A stretch of DNA of 64,000 bases from Rapana venosa (taxonomy: Eukaryota > Mollusca > Gastropoda > Neogastropoda > Muricidae): positions 40,644,580 through 40,708,579 of the forward strand of contig CM054138.1 of NCBI GenBank assembly GCA_028751875.1, read 5' to 3'. Each line of letters opens with the position of its first letter. Position 1 is the first letter of the stretch. Below the pieces are notes generated by a model. It did no database searches, had not been told where the DNA came from, and was given only the letters and a program-made list of their open reading frames with translations. Below are positions 35,605 through 46,870 of the stretch, piece by piece. A program made the position numbers and the translations under genes.

Positions 35605-35905
35605 ATGGGGACGGGATAGCTCAGTGGTCAGAGCACTCGCTATCCCCAAGCAAAGGTTAAGCAGCATTGAGCGTGGTTACCAAGTGGATGGGTGACCGTT
35701 TGCGCATCTTGGCTTCAGTACAGTTCCCCAGTTCATCCAGCTGTGAGTGGGTACTTACCCTCGTCAGGGTCAGGGAAGGTTAAGCAGTTAGGAAGGGGCG
35801 ATGAGCACCACTCTCAATATACTGGCCCCTAGAGTAGCCAAGGTCTCTGGTACCTCGCTCCCCTTTAACCACATAGGTTATTGGACACCTTTACCTTTAT
35901 AGTTG
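35605..35905 (+). repeat. tRNA/5S rRNA-like chimeric SINE
   Basis: The head GGGACGGGATAGCTCAGTGG then TCAGAGCACTCGC is tRNA-like (A box TAGCTCAGTGG). It is followed by AAGGTTAAGCAGCATTGAGC and ccaagtggatgggtgaccgt, resembling the 5S rRNA segment with its box C. The unrelated body ends ACCTTTACC. Copies are at 9533 (+), 41105 (-) and a 3' half at 3795 (+). Confidence 0.85.
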
Positions 35906-36194
35906 CATAGTTTTTATCCGAGATTTAAAAAAATACAATTGACAAGGTGATAGCCTCGACGTGGCCTCTGTGGTCTGCGGGGCTATAAACCAGATGGGAC
36001 TGGACTGGACCTGGGAGCTGTTCTGCTGGCCATCATCATGCAGGTGAACTACCAACTTCACCACCATCAGCCTGAACCAGTGATAACACTGGGGCATTAT
36101 TCCATTCAAAAACAAACACGAGAACGTAATGGGGGGAAAGGTATTGTACAGAATATCCAGAAAATCGAAGATAATTTTCGTTAAAGCTTTTGCC

Positions 36195-36525
36195 ATTTCC
36201 TCTTCATCTTCGACGATTGCTCAGACACCAACTATTGTCTATCAAATGAGCGAAAATTCCTTGCGCTGCTGTTAAGCGCCTGACAAGTCAGGCCCAGCGC
36301 TTCCGACTTCAGCGTGGGTGAAAATTGTTATTTTTAGGGTTTATTGGAAAAAAGGCATAAGAATGGACCAAGAAGGTAGAAAAACAAGGTGACAGGAAGA
36401 AAAACGAGGCAGAACTAAAAGAGATAGAAAAGAGGGAATTCTTAGCACAGATTTTCCAGAAGGCAGGGGCGCGATTTATATTGACGGACCCCCGACATCC
36501 CCTCGGGGGAATATTGATATTTCTA
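36195..36525. repeat. Dispersed repeat of about 320 bp (copy 3)
   Basis: Same ordered blocks as 5055 and 21560, ending GACCCCCGACATCCCCTCGG then GGGAA. Confidence 0.75.
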
Positions 36526-37185
36526 CACGTTTCTCTTTTCAGTACTTCCATTCACGCCAGATCAAATGTGAATTTTGAAAAATGAGCACATACTCAGCGT
36601 GCCTTTATTTTCTTTCTGCAAACTGTGTACAATATAAACACATAAAAAGGCATCTTAAATAAAATCTCTCAGTATGCATTTTAAAAATCGATAAAAAGGC
36701 ATCAGAATTCAACGTCTTCCCTCCCAATTCTCTGCCACTCATCACTCACAATCCACGCACACCATTTATTTACCCGATTTTAATTTGCGCATGAAATAAT
36801 AGTCTGTACCTATGTCAGAACTGCATGGGGATAAGTCAACTAGAATTTTTCATGGGGTCGATATTTCAAATTCTTCACACATTCGTTTCTCAATCCTGTC
36901 GATTTTTAAGGAGGTGAGGGGGTGGGGATTCCATCTTTGAATGTAATGATTATTACAGATATGAAAAGAAAACCATTTGAAAACAATGTGTTCACTTGTC
37001 CTGCCTTGAGCACTGCACCCAATAAAAACAAAAGTGTACTTGCATGCACTGTTAGATGTGTACGTGTGTTATTTGTTGTGAATAAATGTCAGTTAAGACT
37101 AAGCACATAAGACTATAAATGGCATAATCATCCAAACTCATGAATAGTAAAATGTATCACACAAACTAGGCTCATGAATAGTGGG

Positions 37186-37960
37186 ATCCTATTATGCAAA
37201 CTGGACATGGGGATAGGTGAGATGAGATGATATGCAAAGTGGACTAGGGGATAGGTGAGGTGAGATGATATGCAAACTGGACTATGGGATAGGTGAGGTG
37301 AGATGATATGCAAACTGGACTATGGGATAGGTGAGGTGAGATATGCAAACTGGACTATGGGATAGGTGAGGTGAGATGATATGCAAACTGGACTATGGGA
37401 TAGGTGAGATGAGATGATATGCAAACTGGACTATGGGATAGGTGAGATGAGATGATATGCAAACTGGACTATGGGATAGGTGAGGTGATGATATGCAAAC
37501 TGGACTATGGGATAGGTGAGATGAGATGATATGCAAACTGGACTATGGGATAGGTGAGGTGAGATGATATGCAAACTGGACTATGGGATAGGTGAGATGA
37601 GATGATATGCAAACTGGACTATGGGATAGGTGAGATGAGATGATATGCAAACTGGACTATGGGATAGGTGAGATGAGATGATATGCAAACTGGACTATGG
37701 GATAGGTGAGATGAGATGATATGCAAACTGGACTATGGGATAGGTGAGGTGAGATATGCAAACTGGACTATGGGATAGGTGAGATGAGATGATATGCAAA
37801 CTGGACTATGGGATAGGTGAGGTGAGGTGATATGCAAAGTGGACTATGGGATAGGTGAGGTGAGGTGATATGCAAAGTGGACTAGGGGATAGGTGAGGTG
37901 AGGTAAGGTGATATGCAAAGTGGACAACGGGATAGATAGGCGAGGTGATATGCAAACTGG
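37186..37960 (+). repeat. 38-bp minisatellite, about 20 copies
   Basis: The unit is GATATGCAAACTGGACTATG then GGATAGGTGAGGTGAGAT, very uniform, with occasional 4-6 base deletions. It is bounded on both sides (37131-37185 and 37961-38330) by a degenerate relative of about 39 bp with TCATGAATAGTGCAATAGAT and cacgcaaactag. Confidence 0.95.
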
Positions 37961-38330
37961 CCTCATGAGTAGTACAATAGATCACGCAAAACTAGGTTCA
38001 TGGAATAGTGCAACAGGTCACGCAAAACAGACTCCTAACTAGTGCAATCTATCGTGCAAACTAGACTCATGGATAGTGCAATAGATGACGCGAACTACAC
38101 CCATGAATAGTGCAATAGATCACGCAAACTAGCCTCAAATAGCGCAATGCAATATGCAAAACACTCATGAATAGTGCAATAGATAATGCAAAAGTAGAGT
38201 CCTGAATAGTGCAATAGATCATGCAACCAAGGCTCATAAATAGTGCAATAGATCACGCAACCAAGGCTCATGAAGAGTGCAACAGAGCACGCAAACTACA
38301 CTCATGAATAGCTCAATAGATCACAACGGG
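37961..38330 (+). repeat. Degenerate 39-bp tandem repeat (TGAATAGTGCAATAGATCAC)
   Basis: About nine diverged units alternate a catgaatagtgcaatagat block with a cacgcaaactagactcat block. It is related to the outer flank of the neighbouring 38-bp array. Confidence 0.8.
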
Positions 38331-38614
38331 ACACATGATAGTGCAGAATGACAACTGGACTTAAAGGACAGGAACCTACATTATTTTGTGCTTGCAGGCC
38401 AGCCAACTTGTAATCTGTTCTTGCACCGCATCTTTAGTTTATTACCTTTATTAATATCGGCCAACACACAGACCTACTGCACAAGCACCACAGGCAAACT
38501 TCACGCTAGTAAAACCGCACTTTAAAAAATTATGAGAGAAAGGATCCACATGAAACTTTGAAAAGCGATTATCTTTTAAGAAGTGGACATCTAAAAACCG
38601 ATTTCCCGCACAGC

Positions 38615-39010
38615 ACGCACGCACGCACGCACACATGCATTGCACACACACACACACCACACACACACACACACACACAACACACACGCACGCACGCACC
38701 ACGCACACACACACACACACTACAAACAGGTTTTACGAGTATAAGCACAGAAACACGTACAACAACAAATTGTATAGAGTGTAAAAAAAAATTAAAATTA
38801 AAATAAACCACACACACACGCACACGAAACTTGTGTCTAGAAATCTACTGTTAGATATCATCCATGAATTAACTTTTCTGCAACCTATGACTTTTCAAAA
38901 TCTAGATCTGACCACCCCCACCCCACATCCCCCACCAAAAAACCCCAAACCCACCTCCAAACAACCCCCCCCCCCCCCACACACACACACACAATCAAAC
39001 CACCCCCACC
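38615..39010. repeat. CA/CGCA microsatellites and C-rich runs
   Basis: CA/CACG dinucleotide-type runs at 38615-38725, another at 38808-38826, and CCCC/CA runs at 38915-39010. Open frames crossing these are artefacts. Confidence 0.85.
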
Positions 39011-39419
39011 ACCCCAAAAAAAAAAACACCCAACAAAAATCACAAAAATCTACAGTTGCCCAAACTTAAATAAAAAATTTGATATGTAGGCCCTAGTAAA
39101 ATATAGTGCTATGATAAAAGGCCAACCTCCACCACCTTCGACAAGTAATAGACTTAAAATCACACATTCCATCAATCAAGCATCCCCCCCCCCCACCCCC
39201 CTAAAAAAAAAGCGGGGGAAGGAAAACAAATATAAACGAACTGTACAGACACTCGCTCTTTTGATCAACTGTTGTGGAATATTAAAAAAACAACACACAC
39301 ATAAATAAAAAAAACCCGGCTGACACAGAAAAAACTCGCCCGAAGACTTTGCACGAACGGTTTTCAAATTGTCATTTCTTGGACATCTTGCCATTTCATC
39401 CGATCAATCAATCAATCAA

Positions 39420-39905
39420 TGAATTAGTCAGCGCCTCGGACGGAGAGCTCAGCAGCACACGACACCAGTCTCCACGTTGTTCGATAATTATGAACAGGCC
39501 TCGTCTCTTGTAATACTCGACCACCACCTAACTTACCTACCGTGGCAGACAGATTGTGTGTGGATTTTTTGTCTTGTAGGGAATGGGAAGTTGAATGGGA
39601 AGTTGTAAGCCTGATAGAGATTGTCTTGTTAGTCATCTTGTGTCGCCAGCCATTGATTGTGTTGGTTTGAGGGTGGTGAGGTGTTTTGTGGACAAAGATC
39701 TGTTTTCTAGTTAAGCGTTGTAGGCATCGTGTATTATCTGTGAAATGGTTTCCAGAGGAATCCTGTAGTCATTCTCACCAACTTTTAAACCTGCCCTGTG
39801 TAACCACCAACCAACTGTAATTCTCAACTCAACTGTCTCCTTCCCCGCTGTCATCGGTAGGAGCTCCACGCGGTGCCATCAGGGTCCGCCATCTTTTTGT
39901 CTCTG
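39420..39905. other. GC-richer unique sequence with a possible minus-strand splice donor
   Basis: On the minus strand, CTGCCACGGTAG|gtaagt (around 39535-39550) is a strong-looking donor in a locally GC-richer stretch. It could be a 5' exon of an unidentified minus-strand gene; no protein family supports it. 39845-39905 on the minus strand resembles 6049-6117 (see findings). Confidence 0.25.
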
Positions 39906-39914
39906 CTGGGGGGA

Positions 39915-40318
39915 TCGTCAGCTAGAGCTCTGAGGCTCACCAATAGTGAGATTTTGTGTATGGAACCATTTTTATCCACCATTAAGGTAGTCTGTCTGAC
40001 TTTGGGGGTGTTGTCTAAACATGACACTAGTGGCATGCGTTTTTAAACATTTATTGTCATCCATTCTTACCAGCATAAATGGCCTACTCTTCTGAAAGGC
40101 AGAACAGGTTTTAACATGTGAGCAGGATGCTTTGTGTGCATTCACGCATGGGACCTCGGTTTTTAGTCTTATCCGGAGGACTTTTGGGGCAAGTGGAGCT
40201 AGTACTGATGTTAAATCCTGGAAAAAATCCCCTTAGGTGTCTCAGTTGTGGCTCAAACCCAGGCTTGATTCTGAGCCATCATATTGCGACCACAACACTC
40301 TAACCATTAGGCAACTCC
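39915..40318 (-). repeat. tRNA-derived SINE, minus orientation, upstream of the PRDX5-like exon
   Basis: The minus-strand head TTGCCTAATGGTTAGAGTGT and B-box-like CTGGGTTTGAGCC lie at about 40315-40250. The 3' end (plus-strand TAGAGCTCTGAGGCTCACCA) lies at about 39915. It ends about 90 bp before the exon at 40405. Confidence 0.8.
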
Positions 40319-40404
40319 CCCCCTCCCCCATTTGTAGATTTAATTGTGTTATTACAGTTTTGGGTCAAAAGTTTGTGACTGAGTTAACTGTCAATGTTTT
40401 CCAG

Positions 40405-40499
40405 ATCCACATGCTTGCAGACCCCAGAGGAGAGTTCACAAGAGCCATGGGCATGGAAATAGAGTGCAAACAAACGTTGGGCACAAACCGTTCAATGAA
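40405..40499 (+). CDS. PRDX5: Peroxiredoxin-5-like exon: IHMLADPRGEFTRAMGMEIE
   Basis: PRDX5 is an atypical two-Cys thioredoxin peroxidase of mitochondria, peroxisomes and cytosol. The acceptor ttccag is followed by IHMLADPRGEFTRAMGMEIE then CKQTLGTNRSM and two bases, with donor AA|gtaagt. The human equivalent is VRLLADPTGAFGKETDLLLDDSLVSIFGNRRLK. It is the part after the second conserved VND motif. The upstream exons with the peroxidatic Cys (PGAFTPxCS) were not found in the 13 kb before it. Confidence 0.85.
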
Positions 40500-40624
40500 G
40501 TAAGTGACATTCACTTAAACAGAAAAGAATACTTCTCTGCAGGGTGTGCTGTCATTCTTGCCTTCACAATTTCCCATTATTCATTATTATTTTTTTGTGT
40601 ATTATGTTGCATTATTTTGTGATA

Positions 40625-40995
40625 TCATGGCAGATTTCTCTGCATGAATTTGATATACTGCTGCCCCTGTGAAGAGCACATTACCATTAGTACAGCGCCT
40701 TTTTTCCCCCCCTGGCACCAGTGTGCAAATTTTGTCAATTGTTCCTACTGGCATGCAATGGCCTACTTTCCAAAAGGTGGAACAGGTTTTAACGTATGCA
40801 CAATATGTTCTGCATGTTTTTGTACGCTGGACCTTGGTTATAGTCTCATCCAAAGGACTTTTGGCGGAGTGGAGTTGGTACTGATGTTAACTCCAGGGGA
40901 AATAATCCTCTCAAACAGGCAACTTGGTGGTGGCTCTGACCTGTGCCGTTAGATTGCAGACTCAGTTCTCTGACCACTAGGCTGTCCTACCCCAT
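40625..40995 (-). repeat. tRNA-derived SINE, minus orientation (mixed body)
   Basis: The minus-strand head GTAGGACAGCCTAGTGGTCA lies at about 40993. The body blocks ATGCAATGGCCTACTTTCC and CTCATCCAAAGGACTTTTGG (plus-strand forms) match the first SINE type. The 40625-40700 end (ATCATGGCAGATTTCTCTGC) matches the second type at 25800. Confidence 0.7.
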
Positions 40996-41104
40996 CTTGA
41001 TATTTTGAAAAATGTGTGTGTGTGTGTGTGAATGTGAGGGAATTTTATATTCTCTTAATTATATTGACTGGCATTGATCGACCTATTATGTTGTTTGTTA
41101 TTTT

Positions 41105-41402
41105 TCCAAAAAGGTAAAGGAGTCCCATAACCTATAAGGTCGTAGGGGAGCGAGGCGTCAGAGACCTCACTTCTCTACGGCCAGCATATTGAGGGTGGCG
41201 CCCATCTCCTCTCCCTCGCTGCTTTACCTTCCCTGACCCTAAAGAGGGCAGGTACCCATTTACAGCTGGGTGAACTGGGGGAACTGTACTGAAGCCAAGG
41301 CATGCAAACGGTCACCCATCCAACTGGTAACCACACTCGACGCTGCTTAACTTGGCTGGGGGAAAGCGAGTGCTCCGACCACTGAGCTATCCTGTCCCTG
41401 TA
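41105..41402 (-). repeat. tRNA/5S rRNA-like chimeric SINE, full length, minus orientation
   Basis: The minus strand reads CAGGGACAGGATAGCTCAGT, GGTCGGAGCACTCGCTTTCC, AAGTTAAGCAGCGTCGAGTG, TGGTTACCAGTTGGATGGGT, GACCG and then the shared body to CTTTAC. This copy keeps the clearest resemblance to 5S rRNA (AAGTTAAGCAACGTC...TTGGATGGGTGACCG). Confidence 0.88.
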
Positions 41403-41689
41403 ACCTTGTTTTTACAAGATATTAACATCATGTTTAGACTCGTTCTCAGATGGGATTCCTGCAGACTGCCTAAGGAAACTGATTAAAAAAAATTGTTTTA
41501 AAAGGCCCAAAACCAAAGACATGTAGGTTTCTGTGTGATAAAAACTGTTATGATTTTACCTGATTTTTATCTTTCAATCCCGATCAAATGTCTGCCTATT
41601 TTCCTCTTCCAAGATGGTTTTTTTATGATTGCCTTTATGTAATAAAAATTTAATGTTTCTAAACATACTGTTTGCATGAGATTGGATAG

Positions 41690-42040
41690 TCTAGTAGTTA
41701 GAATGTTGAGCTCATGATCTGACGACCCAGGTTGAAACCACCACCAAGATGCCTATTTGAGATAATTTTCCCCTGCACTACCCCAAAAGTCCTTAAGATA
41801 AGAATATAAATGCACACAGGACATCTCTGGCACACGTTAAAAACCTCTTCTGCCTTTCAGAAGGGTAGGCGATTTTGTGCTGGTAGGAACGGATAACATT
41901 TTTAAAAAACACATACACACTGGTATCATGCTTAGACAACATCCCTGAAATCGGAATGTGGCCACCTTAATGGTGGGTAAAGGGTTGTATTGGTGAACCA
42001 TTGGTGAACCTCTGAACTTTCTAGCTGAGGAACAAACAAA
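41690..42040 (+). repeat. tRNA-derived SINE, plus orientation
   Basis: The head GATAGTCTAGTAGTTAGAAT is followed by GATCTGACGACCCAGGTTGA (B-box-like), then AAAAGTCCTTAAGATAAGAA, TTCTGCCTTTCAGAAGGGTA, GGAATGTGGCCACCTTAATG and GAACCATTGGTGAACCTCTG. It ends about 100 bp before the last PRDX5-like exon. Confidence 0.8.
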
Positions 42041-42147
42041 AAACAAAAGAAGAAAAAACCTCATCGCAGTCTTGATAAAGACCTAATGAGTTAACTGCAG
42101 CCCAGGAGAGAAGGCAAATAAGCAGTGGTGGCACGTATGTGTTTCAG

Positions 42148-42274
42148 GTACTCTCTGGTGGTGGAAGATGGCATTATCCAGAGCATCAACGTCGACCCCG
42201 AACACACGGGACTGGCGTGTCTCTTATGCATTAAAACCCTCAAAAGCTTCGACGATGTTGGAACCAGGAGATAG
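42148..42274 (+). CDS. PRDX5: Peroxiredoxin-5-like terminal exon: YSLVVEDGIIQSINVDPEHT, stop
   Basis: The acceptor tttcag is followed by one base that completes Lys, then YSLVVEDGIIQSINVDPEHT, GLACLLCIKTLKSFDDVGTR, R and TAG at 42272-42274. It matches human FSMVVQDGIVKALNVEPDGTGLTCSLAPNIISQL. The Cys of GLAC aligns with the resolving Cys (human C151 by mature numbering). The C-terminus is longer than in human PRDX5 and lacks the SQL peroxisomal signal. A second Cys follows three residues later. Splice phase matches the exon at 40405. Confidence 0.87.
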
Positions 42275-42793
42275 CCCACAGCTGTAGCCCATACGTCTTT
42301 GCAAAAGAGAAATTTTCAGTGACTTTGAAAATGATCTGATGTTGGATAACTGGAGACTTCGACAATGCTAGCATGAGGACAATGCAGAAATGGCTTTTTG
42401 AGTTATAGGCATGGTGTGACAAAATGTTGATGTTCTTTGATTTGTACGATATTGTGTCAATTCAGTTATTAGAATTGTGTGCTTAGAACACGGTGAGTAC
42501 TCACTGTTTGGACAGTATCTTTTCCCCTCCTCTCATAGGGGAATGAGAGTGTTTCCTCTTTTTTTGTGTGATATTTTTTGTGCATCATGTTCTAAACTTT
42601 CCATGGAGGAACTTAATTTTGATTTTTTTTCATTGATCAGGCAGAGGATTTGTTCATGATTTGTTATGTATAGTGTTTCTTCATTTCATCATGATTGGCC
42701 AGGGTAAGGTCAATAATTCTGATTAGATCCACTTTGTTAGAATAGAGATGATATACAATTCTTCCAAATGTTCATGAATGTAATTGTTGTAAA

Positions 42794-43100
42794 AATGAAG
42801 TCTGAAGTAATACAAACATCTGCTGCTGCAGTGAGATTATGTGATGGAAACTGCCAAAGAATGAAGTCTCGATTAATACAAACATCTTGTTGCTATGAGA
42901 TGATTTGATGGAAACTGCCAAAGAATGAAGTCTCAATTAATACAAACATCTTGTTGCTATGAGATGATTTGATGGAAACTGCCAGAGAATGAAGTCTCGA
43001 TTAATACAAACATCTTGTTGCTATGAGATGATTTGATGGAAACTGCCAGAGAATGAAGTCTCGATTAATACAAACATCTGCTGCTGCAGTGTGATTACAG
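42794..43100 (+). repeat. 64-bp tandem repeat, five copies, in the PRDX5-like 3' flank
   Basis: Copies start AATGAAGTCTCGATTAATAC at 42794, 42860, 42924, 42988 and 43052. The first and last copies carry CTGCTGCTGCAGTG where the middle ones have TTGTTGCTATGAG. Confidence 0.93.
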
Positions 43101-43224
43101 AATTACTGCCAAAGAGATCTAGAAGTGAACGAAACTCAGTCCTGTAATCAATCTTCCAATAGAATGTACAGAGCACTCAGTCCTTAGAAAAGTCAGGAGT
43201 TTTTTCCACATTGTTGATGTACGT

Positions 43225-43310
43225 ATATGTATGCGCTTTGATTTGTCTTTGCAAGATATAGCGCTATATAAGTTCCATTTATTATTATTATTATTACAAT
43301 TGGTCTTTGG
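43225..43310 (+). repeat. Isolated SINE 3' tail with (ATT)n
   Basis: Reads TGCGCTTTGATTTGTCTTTG, AGCGCTATATAAGTTCCATT then ATTATTATT, as in the end of the copy at 34170. Confidence 0.75.
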
Positions 43311-43324
43311 ATATGTACATAGAG

Positions 43325-44454
43325 GCTGACAAGTGTGTGTGTGTATGTGTGTGTGTGCATGCGTGTGTGCGTGCGTGCAGTGACTGAATGTATGCATATG
43401 TAGGGTTTTGATGTGGTTGTTGGTTGGTGGTTTTTTGGTTTGATTTTGTTTCGTTTTGTTTCGTTTTGAAAGAGGTTTTTTTCTCAAGAGTTTGTTTTTC
43501 TGAAATACTGGTAAGTGTTCCAAAAATCCATGGGATTTGAGAGTGTGTGTGTGTGTGTGTGTGAAAAAGTGAGACAGAAAATCATGACTTGTAGTTATTT
43601 CTATCGTGAAAACTTCCACAATGTAAAGTATCAAGTACGGCACAGCATTCTCTGAAGAATTATGAACAAAAATGTAATATTCTGTGTTCTCTTGCTAAAC
43701 ATTTCGAAATATGTGTAATTGCACATTATGTTTGTGTTCTTTGATTTAATATCATTTCACAATAAGTGATATTAGACGAGTTTTGTTGAATATGTGTGTA
43801 GGCATTTTTAGAATATGTGTGTCTGAATCTGTTTGGGAGTAGATGGGATGGAAGTTGGGGTGGTGCGAGCTTATGTGTGTACACTATAGTAGGTTAAATG
43901 TGTGTGTGTGTGTTTACCAGAGTACCTTTGTGCAATTTTCTGAAATACAGCATATTTATCAAACATTTTCTTTAAAAAAGAAATAGTATTAGAATGAAAA
44001 AAAATCTCTTAGAAAAGAAAATTATAAAAATTGTCACATTGCTTTGTTAATTTTGTCCACATTTTCAGAATTGAAGAAAAGGAAAAACAACTGAAACGAA
44101 ATCCTCCTTCCTAAAAAGAAAAAAAAGAGAAAAAAAAAAAGAAAAGTGAAAGAAAAATGATAAAGGAAAGAGAGCTTGAATTGATACTGGTAAAAACTGG
44201 TCAGAACAGGTCAGCATATCAGTGGTTCAAGATAACAATCGTTTAGTTACACTTTTGGTTGAGATATTTGATAATTCATTCAGCTGGTGCTTGATTTCAC
44301 ATCTGTTCCTTTCCTGATGATTGGTGGTAGTGTGTATGCATGTGTGTGCATGTGTGTGTGCGTGTGTGTGTGTGTGTGATAGAGTTGCTGATGTAAGATT
44401 AATCTGAAAGTAAATAAAACTTCTAATCCAGTCTCTATGTGTACAAATTTACAT

Positions 44455-44515
<61 letters not shown>

Positions 44516-44520
44516 GTGTT
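43325..44520. repeat. Several (GT)n microsatellites in AT-rich DNA
   Basis: GT runs at about 43335-43380, 43545-43562, 43900-43915, 44340-44380 and a 58-base run at about 44455-44513. No gene evidence was found. Confidence 0.85.
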
Positions 44521-44889
44521 TGTGGTGTGTGGGTGCACACGTCTTGACTTGGTGTGCATGTATGTGTTCATATGAGTGTATACTTGTGTGGATATCGTTT
44601 AGAAATGTCCCACAACCTTTTCTGTATCTTTAAAGGTGTAGAAGAAATTTTTTCTTCACAACATCACATTCATAACCCTCATCTTTGCTTTTTCTGACAT
44701 TTCTTTTCATGTGCATACAAAGTAGATCATTATCTATCTCCCTCTTATCTCTTCCTACTTTTCAACATCAACCTCCATCTCTACACCCTACCCAAGTGTT
44801 TTGCCTGTGTGTGTGTGTGTGTGTGTGTGAATTCAATATCTGTTAATCCTATTATTTGTGGAGAATTACATGCGTGTAAATGTTTTGTA

Positions 44890-45240
44890 TGCAAGCGCTT
44901 TGATTTGTTTGCTTTACAAGATTCAGCACTATATAAATTCCATACATTATTATTATTATACAGTACCTCCATGGAGTGGAGTCTGTACTGATTTATTGCA
45001 GGCTGTCAGATCGCAAAGCACATGTCTGTTACCATGAGGCTATCCTGTCCCCCGCATACATTTTAAACCCGTTCTGCCTTACCAAAGTATAAACCATTCC
45101 ATGTGCCAGTAGGAATGGATGACAAAAGTTTTAAAATGCATCCCCAAAATCGGAATGCAGCTGCCTTAACAGTAAGCAAATAGTCACAAATGTAAAATCT
45201 CGCTGTTGGTAAACCCCAGAGCTCTTGCCGAGGAATAAAA
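44890..45240 (+). repeat. SINE tail (44890-44965) and SINE fragment (45005-45240)
   Basis: The tail reads AGCGCTTTGATTTGTTTGCT and CACTATATAAATTCCATACA then (ATT)n. The following fragment has ACCATGAGGCTATCCTGTCC, ttctgccttaccaaagtata and CGGAATGCAGCTGCCTTAAC. The 45005-45240 part recurs at about 61370-61600. Confidence 0.7.
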
Positions 45241-46172
45241 CAAAAATCTTGGGTGAATAGTTGGACAGGATCTGATACAATTTTCAATTCTATGTTCAGC
45301 CTGGGTCAGAGAAATGAAAGGCCGACACAGGTGTCTTCCTGAGTGTGCAGGATTTCATCTGCATGTGTGGGGGGCAGAAAATGGTAGCACACACAAAATC
45401 TTAACCTTGAACCTTGGAGCTCTGGCAGAGGAATGACCCCCCCCCCCACCCTCCCCCCGAAAAATGTTGAATTCAACTTACAGCTGAGGTGGAGTAGCTA
45501 AAACTTGGGCACTGAGCAACTCAAAGCATAGGCCTACAGAAAATACAACTGATTTAGACATTCTGTTGTCCCTCTACAATGGATATGCTTTGCAGGAAAA
45601 CTTGACTTGTTAACACAGGTTGAACTTAAAAAATGACTTTTCAGAAAGATTGAGGCAACTGAGCTATTTTCAACATTGCATATATTGTACATCTCTTTTT
45701 TTCTCTCCCCTTTTTCAAAATACATGGATTACACAAGACACAGTACACCAATTATTGTACTCGAAAATAAAATTTTATGTGTTTTCAAAGCAGTTCCAAA
45801 AAAAGTACTTCTGGTGATTCATTTTTTATGCTTAAATCATGAGTTATTGCAGATTCACAACTAGCTATGTACCAGTCTGTACTAGTGCTGGTCTGTGGTG
45901 CAGAACTGTTACATGTTCAAACAGTGACATTCTTTGTAGACCATCTGTTAGGATGTTCACTGTCGCTTTTTCTTCTATACAATCATAGAAACCAGAGTTC
46001 AAAATATACAGTTGCTTTTTTCTCTTGTCCTCGCTAAGCTTCAAGTTTACCAAAGGTGAGTATCTGGTGTATCGTCTGGTTATGCCCATACAGTAATAAT
46101 TTTAAAAGCTTTTATAAATTAACTAAACACCATCAGAGAGAGAAAAATATCTCTCACTTATCTCCAAGATAA

Positions 46173-46600
46173 CTAATAATGCGCTCCCTTATCATATCCA
46201 TATTTCTGTATGCCTGTGAAATCAATGGACCCTTGACTGCAGATTTGGAGAGAAGAGTACAGGCGGTTGGAGATGAATGCTTTCGGAGACTCCTAGGCAG
46301 CACCTACAAAGACACATAAGCAACGAAGTGAGCATAAAACAGAATCCAGCAAACCAATGGATCCCTTTGAGAACCTCTAACAATCATGAAAAAGCGTAAA
46401 CTTAAATGGAATAAGGCATGTCACAATAATCCAAAGACTTGCTCCAAAGACAATTTTACAAGGCACTTCCAAGGAGGAAGAAGAAGAGGCAGACCAAGGA
46501 AGAGCTGGGTAGGATAACATCAGCGAATTGGACAGGCCTAAAACTCAACAAAACCCTGAGAAAGGGCAGAACATAGAAGGAATGGTGGGAACTGGTTGTT
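46173..46600 (+). pseudogene. LINE ORF2 C-terminal fragment
   Basis: A plus-strand frame gives RSLIISIFLYACEINGPLTA, DLERRVQAVGDECFRRLLGS, TYKDT then a stop. After frame breaks comes a GRRRGRPRKSWV-like stretch and a GRTxEGMVGTG-like end. This is the usual tail of non-LTR retrotransposon reverse transcriptases (LLxSIxLYGCEtWtl...RRLLGIsYkd...GRPkkrW.D). It is dead because of internal stops. Confidence 0.75.
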
Positions 46601-46689
46601 GAACTTTGAGTTAGTCGACAGACAACGGGAACAGATAGATAATGAATTTATTTCAATGCATAATTTTAAAAAGAATACATATTCCCCTG

Positions 46690-46870
46690 CAGGCAATACA
46701 CACACGCACACGCGCATAACATTTGATGTGCCAGTGTGAGCATGTGCTTATAACACACACATGCATATGCACTGCACACACATAAGTACATACACACACA
46801 CACATAATATATAATATAAATAAACATACATATAATTAAGACACAACCTGCGCGCACAACATGTGCATGC
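46690..46870. repeat. (CA)n-rich and AT-rich low-complexity segment
   Basis: Interrupted CA runs and a TATAATATA stretch. The minus-strand frame here is low-complexity (cysteine/valine rich) and not a gene. Confidence 0.75.

Noticed and set aside
37186..37960. Regular 38-bp repeats suggesting a CRISPR-like array
   Set aside because: Units are contiguous with no unique spacers, and the context is a eukaryotic intergenic region.
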